This document shows positions 57,127-64,000 of a DNA stretch of 64,000 nucleotides, piece by piece. Positions within the stretch are counted from its first letter, which is position 1. Each line of letters begins with the position of its first letter. Below the pieces are notes generated by a model. That model was not told where the DNA came from, made no database searches, and saw nothing but the letters and a program-made list of their open reading frames with translations. Origin of the DNA: Agapanthus africanus (lineage: Eukaryota; Streptophyta; Magnoliopsida; Asparagales; Amaryllidaceae); NCBI GenBank assembly GCA_030015575.1, contig CM057338.1, forward strand, positions 308,887,827 through 308,951,826, given 5' to 3'. Position numbers and translations under genes: made by a program.

Positions 57127-58197
57127 TCAATATAAAGCTTGACAAAGACCAAAAGTCAACACCAACCATTTAAAATTTTTATCAATGTACCACCAAGGTT
57201 GGTAGAAGAACATGTCACCTATCGACGTGAAGAAGTAGGGAGGAGATAAGAGGTGTAATAGAATGGGTTTACGTCTCGGTTTATAAAGACGAAACAGTGA
57301 TGGTGGATTACTCGCATTCTTGTTCCGGATAAGAAGAAGGGATGGCGGTTCAACTTTTTTGGGTTGGGGTTGATTCATCACAACTCTCATGTATTCGAAG
57401 AATGCAAATTCTTCAGCGAAAATTTCTTCAAAAATTTCATTGATATCCCGAATAATAATCTTATCGGAAAGAACGGAATGATACTCGGACTCCATAAAAA
57501 GTTCATATTTAGCATTAGATGTTGACCCGGACAGTTTGATAGAAGCGTCCGTATGTGTATAATAAATAGCAGTGTCAAACAACAACGTATTAGCAGAGTC
57601 AAGATCGGTATCATGAAGCTGTTCAAATTTGTTACTGTCGGAATCCATCCTTTCGACAGAACATACTTGAGCATAGGGTTCGGATGGTTCACTTCCCAAC
57701 TTGTAAATGTTAAGCTCAATTGACATCTTCCCGAAAGATAGGTTCATAGAACCGTTACGACAATTGATTACAGCGTTGGAAGTCGCTAGAAAAGGTCGAC
57801 CTAAAATCACCGGAATTTGGTTTCGTGGGTTTGCTATATGCCGTGTATCTATAATGATAAAGTCCATAGGGAATATAAATTCCCCGACTTTGATTAACAA
57901 ATCTTCTAGCTCACCTCTAAGTTGGGTGATAGATCGATCTTCCATCTGAAGAGTGCAGTGCGCCGGTTTTAATTCTCCGATCCCTAATTGCTCATAAACA
58001 GAATACAGAAGCAAGTTAACACTAGCACCTAAATCGAGTAGAGCACGATTGATATTTTTACCCCCAATAGCAATAGATATTGTAGGACTCCCGGGGTCCT
58101 TTCGTTTCTTAGGTATTTGTTGGGTAAAAGTAGTGCTCACATTACTCGCTAGGAAAACTTTTTTAGGCTCTTGAATTTTCCTTTTCCTAGTGCACAA
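57127..58197 (-). pseudogene. Protease of Athila element 2 (356 aa), then deletion
   Basis: Open frame with KKVFLASNVSTTFTQQIPKK, GGKNINRALLDLGASVNLLLY (active-site D-L-G-A at about residue 57), ELKPAHCTLQMEDRSITQLRGE, and PVILGRPFLATSNAVINCRN. An acidic linker follows, and the frame ends without any RT motif. It is the intact counterpart of the broken protease at 26182-26790. Upstream frames are separated by stops at about 58200-58420. Confidence 0.75.
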
Positions 58198-58422
58198 TTC
58201 CTTTAGAATTCTCGCATCGGACGGAACTTGTTGGATATCATCTAGGAGATGAATATTTATGTTAACTTACTTAAAAATTTCCACAATCTTCTCCATTTGG
58301 GGACTTGGTCTGTTGGCCCTTAACCTGAGTGGAAAAAGAGCTTTATCAATAAAGGTTTGGTCCAATATTTGTGGAGAAGTTTGTGGAGATGGAATAGGTC
58401 TCAGAATTGGAGTTGGGCTCGT

Positions 58423-60040
58423 TTAAGGTTGACTCAAGGAAGTGGGATGCGGGTTCGAGTCTAGTGGAAAACGGAGAATAGGCTCGGAAGAAGTTGTTGG
58501 ATTAGACGAAGGAGGAGTAGAAATAGAAGCCGGAGTATCATTAATATTATCAGTGTCAACATGTTCACCCACTTGGTTATTCAGCACTCTTCCCGATCTC
58601 AACGTGGTTACGGCACACATATTATGACTTTGTGAATAGCCAGGTAGAAGTTGAGATGGAAGTTTCCCTTTCACTCTCTTGCTCAAAGCGGCATTTAACT
58701 GTGCAAGTTGTATTTCTATCGATTTTATGCTTTCACTGTGAGAAGCAGTATGTTGCACTAATGTTTGGATAGAAGACGTTAAATTAGCCGTCGTTTGCGT
58801 AGATTGTTTAATGAACATTTCTAAGTTACGTTCGAGTGCAGGGCTTTTATCGGTACCATCCGTTTGGAAAGAATTATTGTAAGGTGCAAAATTGTTGGCC
58901 GAATTTTGAAAAGTTTGCAGTTGAAAGGGGTGCTGACTCAGTTATAGTGGTTGTTGTTGCTGTGGAAGAGCTCTTTGATAGTTATTTTGGCTTGGGAACA
59001 TATTTTGAGTTTGAGTTTGGTTTTGGTTCCAAGCAAAATTAGGATGATTCCTCCATCCATGATTGTATGTGGAAGAATAAAGATCGTTTTTAGGTCGTTG
59101 CTGAAAAGCAGCATTTGTTTGTTTTTGATCTTAAAACGAAGGATCCAAAGGACATTCTTCCGTTAAATGCGATGGGTCAGAACAGCAACCACATACGGTT
59201 TTAGGAAGCGTAACTTGGTTTAAGGAGGCAGATGAGAATTTGTTTTCGATAGCGTCGAGTTTCTTTTGCATCGCGGCCATTTCGGCTTTCACTGCGATGG
59301 AAACGTCGAGCTGATGGACCTCCCTCAGACGATATTGGTCTAACAGTTTCCCACTGCAAAGTTTGTTCAGCGAGATCTTCCAGAAATTGCCAAGCTTCAC
59401 CATCGTCTTTAGACATGAAATAGTATTGACAAATGGTTCCAAGCATCTGTTTTGTGGCAGGATTAACACCCTCATATATGATTCGGAAAAATTTCCATTT
59501 ATCAATTCCGTGATGGGGGCATTGTAGAAGAAGATCCTTGAACCGTTCAAAGAATTTCCAAAATGGTCCTTCGGGAAGTTGGGTAAACTAGTTAATCTCG
59601 CTTCGAACTCGGGCAGTCTTATGATTGGGATAAAAAATTTTAAGGAATGCTATAACGAATTCATCCCATTTGGCGATAGAATGTGCGGGAGTCCTATAAA
59701 GCCATCTTTCTACTAGGTCGCATAAGGTAAAAGGGAGAAGACGTAATCTCATAGCATCCATAGAAAGTTGTGCAGTGCCCATCATTATGCATACGATTTC
59801 GAATTTGGTGATAAAAATGTATGTGTCTTCACACTCAAGCCCGTGAAATTTGGGCAACAGGTTGATGAAGTGGGGTTTAATTTCAAAATTATCTCCATTG
59901 GCTGGTGGAATAGATAGACAAGTAGGAAGGGGACCGCGTATTGGGTAGCATCTTTCTTGAAGAGAGATGCGCGGTGTATTCTGTGCACCTATGGGTGGTG
60001 GCAGGGGTGTGTTGGTAAAATCTGATGGAGAACCGTCCAT
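58423..60040 (-). pseudogene. Gag of Athila element 2, broken
   Basis: Frame from Met 60040: ISLQERCYPIRGPLP, FINLLPKFHGLECEDTYIFI, LRLLPFTLCDLVERWLYRTP, then a TAG at 59588. The same frame then continues with EGPFWKFFERFKDLLLQCPHHG and EAWQFLEDLAEQTLQWE to about 59340. A frameshift leads to the AEMAAMQKKLDAIE coiled segment and a knuckle-like CGCCSDPSHLTEECP (CX2CX4HX4C) near 59180. The C-terminal part is at 58423-58818 (a coiled SHSESIKSIEIQLAQLN and a Ser/Pro-rich tail). Confidence 0.75.
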
Positions 60041-60788
60041 CTCGGTCGATGTGGTGGGTGGAGGGGAAAAAGAAGATGAAGAAGTACCGACTTCGGAGTC
60101 GATAGCAGAAATGAGGACAATACGGGTACTAGAATCCCGTGTCTAGTAGATCATGCACTAAACGGGTTCAGCGCAAGTGGCAGCGTGTGTGAGAACATCT
60201 TTAAAAAGGTTTGTTCTGAAAAGAGTCGGACATGAGACAAATCACACAAAAAAATGCATAATCAACCCTACAACTAAGGTCACCTAGGTCAAGTCACTAG
60301 ACTTCTCCTAGACTTCCAAAGGACAAGTCGCAGAATCAATCCTCTATCACCTCTTTATTAATCTTCTGACCAGGTAAGTGCCAGGTAAGTGGGAGGTATC
60401 CGCTATACGAATAATCAAAAATAGCGGGCCTAATTAAGTAACCACTTGCCTTAGTCACACTTTCCAAGACACCACAAAAGAAATGCGGATAAGCGATAGA
60501 TTACCCATGACCCTCCTCTGTCCTAATTGAGTGTGACGGTCCTTAGAGTCTTGATCTAGATATTTTTTAATTAATAAGGGTGAAAGTATGCTCGTTTTGT
60601 GATTTATGGGACCTAGAAAGGGTGATGAAATCCCCACCTAGTCTGAATTTTGGTTTTGCCCTTTAAAGTCCATATTAAGGTATGTACAAACAAAACAATT
60701 TCAAAACACGCAAAAAGATTTTTAAGCGGCGATATTTTGCAAAAAATCCTGCAGAAAATCAAATTATTGGATTTCTAGAGGAGAGAGA
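60041..60788 (-). other. Leader region of Athila element 2
   Basis: Non-coding, upstream of gag. No PBS is visible, as expected if it lies beyond the copia B insertion at 60789. Two copies of CCAGGTAAGTG occur at 60370-60390; otherwise I see nothing in it. Confidence 0.5.
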
Positions 60789-62827
60789 TGTTGGATATAG
60801 TGCACTCAAAGTCAATTATTGGATTGCAGGCATGTGATTGTAATGATTGAGGGAGGACCTATACCGGTAGGACAGTCTTACTCAAGATGATAGTATGCTA
60901 TCTGGTTTATCTTTATCATCGTGTACATGCTTTAAGTGACCTTACAGGTCGCTATTACACGTTGATAGAGCCCTTAGGATTCTTGCTTGACTGCCAGCAG
61001 TATGATGGCGATCATATACGTGGGAGCTGGGGTCTGTAAGCACATCCTTAAAAGGTCCCTAGTCGTGGGAGTTTTCGAGACAGGGCACCGATACTCCGGA
61101 GTAGACTAGTGTATACAGTCGAGATCCCAACGAGGGGCGGTGGCCGGTCTCACAAGCCATTGGTGTCAGTTGGATCACCTAAGATGTATGCAGGTGCTCA
61201 TTGGGTTATGAGTACACCGAACAGGACTCGCCGGAAACATGCTAGTTGGTATTATACCTGACGTCAGATAGCAGTTCCCTGGTGACATGTGTACAGGTTA
61301 GTTCATTGACCTGAGATCATCATTTGTCTCGTGTGAGTTCCCACTGTGCTTTGATTATTACCCTATCACGGCTCAAAGGAGTCGTGCAAACAGGTTTTAG
61401 TTGGGTACAGTCCCAAGCCATATGGAGGCAGTGAGCGGATCGGCAGGGGTTTCGTCTCTCCCGGTATTGGGGTGAGATCGCGTTGTGTCTAGGAGAGCCA
61501 TTACACGAAGTCCTTGGCCAAGACAGGAGATTTACTGGTAGGTATTCCAGTAGTATCTCAGGGTGTTCTGGGCTACACTCCGACACGACTCGTACCGCTT
61601 TTGGGGGTCTGACTTTTACCAACCCCCTAGGCCCGACATGCGATGCTCATAGACGAACGGACCGGACTGTACGGATATTGTCACTGACAGGCTCAGTAGG
61701 GTGTCAAGATGAGTTCGCTCGTCGACCTCCCTTTTGGTCAATACCTGGTAGCCCGTTACGTACAGCTAGTACCACTGACGTGCTAGTGGTTAAATCCACA
61801 GCCAAAGTATTGACGAGTCTTTAGAGTCCCCCACAGACAGTTTCTCAAGTTTCGGGCGAAACGTTGTAGAGGCCGTATGATATATGGCAGGATTCGATCA
61901 TATACGTACAGTCGTGCACGGATCATGATCGGACGAATCATACTAGTGGGGTTTGGTTTAAGCCAGATCCTAGTATTAGATTTGTTGGATTACTTTAGTC
62001 TCATCGCATTCGCATTCAGTCGGAATGCGGATGCAGATATGTATATACAGGTGAGGGGTATCCTTGTGATCCGTCACGAGTTTACTTTATATGTTGCCAT
62101 ATCTTTTTATTGTCATAAACATTTGGGTTAATGTTTATTTTGGTGGAAATTATGAGTGGAATTCATCATGAGAAGCAATTAATGTGGGATGTTCAATTTG
62201 GTGACTCATGGTCTCTTTTTTTGGTGAACATGTCATGTTAATTGATGGATTTGAGTGTGAAATGAAAGATGGAGAGAGAGAGAGGGCATCCATGTAAAGA
62301 GGTTTGCTCTTGTGTTTATCATTCTAACTCTCTCTCTAATTTTTCATCTCACACAGGAAAGAAAAGGGCTCATCTTCTTCTTCTTCCTCTAGCTCACAAC
62401 ATCCACCATGGCTTCATCTTCAACCTCCATCCATACACTCTCATGTGTTAAGAATCAATAGATACATGAGACAAAGTGATCACACACATTCTCTACACCG
62501 CTTTGGACACGTCGGCTAGCAAACTTCGTGTCCGAGTTGCTTCGGACGAAGCGGAAGCCCATAAAAGGATTCGAAGATGTGGTGCCCTTTCCGACGAGGA
62601 GACCGGAGATCGGAGATACCGCGAGGAGCTTAGGAAGGTGGCCAAAGACCGAAGGACACGGATCGATTGGTATAACCTTTCTAACCCTTCTCTAGTTTGC
62701 TAGTTATAGGTTAATGGTTCAATCCGGGATTAAAGTCTGCGATAGCGCCGGTTTCAAGTTTAGAAAAAGTTTTCGTTTCCGCATTTTGGCCTCGGATCGA
62801 CGGCCGGGGCGCTACCGTAGACTTACA
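60789..62827 (+). repeat. 5' LTR of copia B (2039 bp)
   Basis: Starts TGTTGGATATAGTGC and ends GTAGACTTACA like LTR A. The outer parts (60789 to about 62105 and about 62490-62827) match LTR A; the middle does not. Confidence 0.85.
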
Positions 62828-64000
62828 TGGTATCAGAGCCACGCCATTAATCTTTACTAGCTTGTTCTAACGTATTTAAAATATCGATCGAACAAAATTT
62901 TCGAAACCGCGATTCCATTTCATGAAGTTTCTATCGAAATTTTTTTGTCGTCGAAAAATTATTTTGAGTGTGTCAGAAAATCAGGCAGGCTTTTCTAAGA
63001 CTACTGCAGAAATTTTATAGAGTGATCTCACTGTAGCACCGCAGAACCGCGGCCGTACCAACGTTTTGGCCGTGGTTCCGCCGCAGTACTGTAGCTTCAC
63101 TGCACCAAATTTTCTACAGTGGTCTCTGACTTGGAATTGGGGTTTCTGGTATTTTTAGTTTTGGCCCAGATTATTTTAAGTGCTGGATTTGTGCTTGGGG
63201 CCCACTTCGGGAAATTTTGTCGATCGAAAATTTTTAATATGTTAGTTTACAGTACTTACATTATATCTGCGACCGTGAATGTCATTTGATCGGTAAATCT
63301 TGTCTAATTGCTATAGCCCTTTTAGACGGATTTGCGAACGTGACATTCACGTTGATGTTCTGTATTGTGCTGTGATGTTACGGATTTGTCGTGGTGGATA
63401 GCCTAGATGCAATGGTAGTACAGTTTGGTTATATTTGTACATTTGATATTGCGGGGCGAGCGTCCTACTTGTGGACTGTCGTAACTGCCTGTTTGTATAT
63501 TATTCTTTTGGAGCACGACCGGGCTGAGGTCGATGTACCCGTTGTATATATATTTTACTTTCTGTACTAGGATTACCCCATGGAGGGGTGCATGGGTAGC
63601 CGGGTTCTAGAGGGCAACGGGCCCGTATCTCATGGCTTTGAGACGGAGGAGGCTTCACTCTAGAATTGGCGAGCTATTCGCCGCACTCGTAGGGGGTATA
63701 GGTTGACCCAAGGAGGGGTGCTCAAGTTACCGGATTTCGTGAAGTGCTGGGTAGTTCATTCACTTTGTTGAAGGGGGCTGCCTCGCTTCAGGTTTTGGCG
63801 GGTAACTTGCCGCGCCCGTAGGAGTCTAGGATTTCATTGCACAGGCTATCCACACGACCAGGAGAACGTCGGGTTTCAGTAGCGGCTCTATGAAACCCGG
63901 GGATCCCAGATTATCTGTATTGTTCTGTGATGCTTATTACTCTCTGTGATGTTGCATTTATCACGCCTGGAGCGATTATTATATATTGATATATATACTA
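60789..64000 (+). mobile_element. Ty1/copia element B, same family as A, runs off the window
   Basis: 5' LTR (60789-62827), PBS TGGTATCAGAGCC (62828-62840) and 1.16 kb of internal sequence related to 47225-48420, including the GC-rich motif pair at about 63030-63090. No reading frame of note. The left target-site duplication should be AGAGA (60784-60788); the right end is not in the window. Confidence 0.87.

Larger units (their letters stand above)
44319..60788 (-). mobile_element. Athila-type element 2, gag-protease only
   Basis: Minus-strand element. Leader 60788-60041, gag 60040-58423, protease 58197-57127, 3' non-coding region, PPT (55719-55733), and 3' LTR 55718-54945 continued at 45105-44319 across the copia A insertion (1561 bp in all). 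RT, RNase H and integrase are absent: the protein ends 190 residues after the protease with no RT motif. The 5' LTR lies beyond the copia B insertion and the window. The LTR end could also be read at 44315. Confidence 0.8.

Noticed and set aside
1-64000. Host genes, tRNA genes or a new non-transposon system
   Set aside because: All longer frames fit retrotransposon proteins or shadows of them; TGGTATCAGAGCC sites are primer sites, not tRNA genes; no other gene cluster is supportable.

Overview
This window looks like plant nuclear DNA from a repeat-rich intergenic region. I see no intact host gene. Almost every base can be assigned to LTR retrotransposons, many nested in one another. The evidence for a plant is Tat-type Ty3/gypsy elements with a second RNase H, Athila-type Ty3/gypsy elements, a Cassandra TRIM with 5S rRNA-derived sequence in its LTRs, a Ty1/copia family primed at the initiator-Met PBS, and a plant mobile domain (PMD) reading frame. 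The species cannot be named from the sequence.

Layout, left to right. 1-1097 is the right end of an LTR-like insertion that truncates the integrase of Tat element 1. 1098-10376 is Tat element 1 (minus strand): one continuous frame for ORF1, gag-protease, RT, two RNase H domains and integrase, broken only by three TAG codons. 10377 to about 14200 is a long LTR built of short inverted repeats. About 14261-18761 (plus strand) is a decayed, intron-bearing PMD/coiled-coil reading frame lying antisense to the retrotransposon genes. 18757-19629 is a young Cassandra element with its target-site duplication. 19630-21320 is hairpin-rich 3' sequence with a 29-bp minisatellite. 21325-25059 plus 34324-40077 is Tat element 2 (minus strand), heavily decayed and split by an Athila-type element (25060-34318, plus strand, TSD CTTGC). 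40078 to about 42885 is the 5' LTR of Tat element 2.

The right third is a second nest. A diverged copia LTR fragment (about 43450-44314, minus) is followed by an Athila-type element on the minus strand (3' LTR 44319-45105 plus 54945-55718; gag and protease but no RT or integrase, 57127-60040). That 3' LTR is split by a complete but dead copia element (45106-54939, TSD TCTAT). A second member of the same copia family starts at 60789, in the Athila leader, and runs off the window.

Relative ages from LTR similarity by eye: Cassandra is youngest (2 differences in 393 bp); the plus-strand Athila and copia A are older (about 3% over the stretches compared); Tat element 2 must predate the Athila inside it.

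The observations most worth following up are: Tat LTRs tiled with local inverted repeats whose layout, not sequence, is shared between the two copies; the 9.1-kb single frame with exactly three amber codons; the spliced-looking antisense PMD gene; and a paired GC-rich palindrome that recurs in unrelated retrotransposon families.
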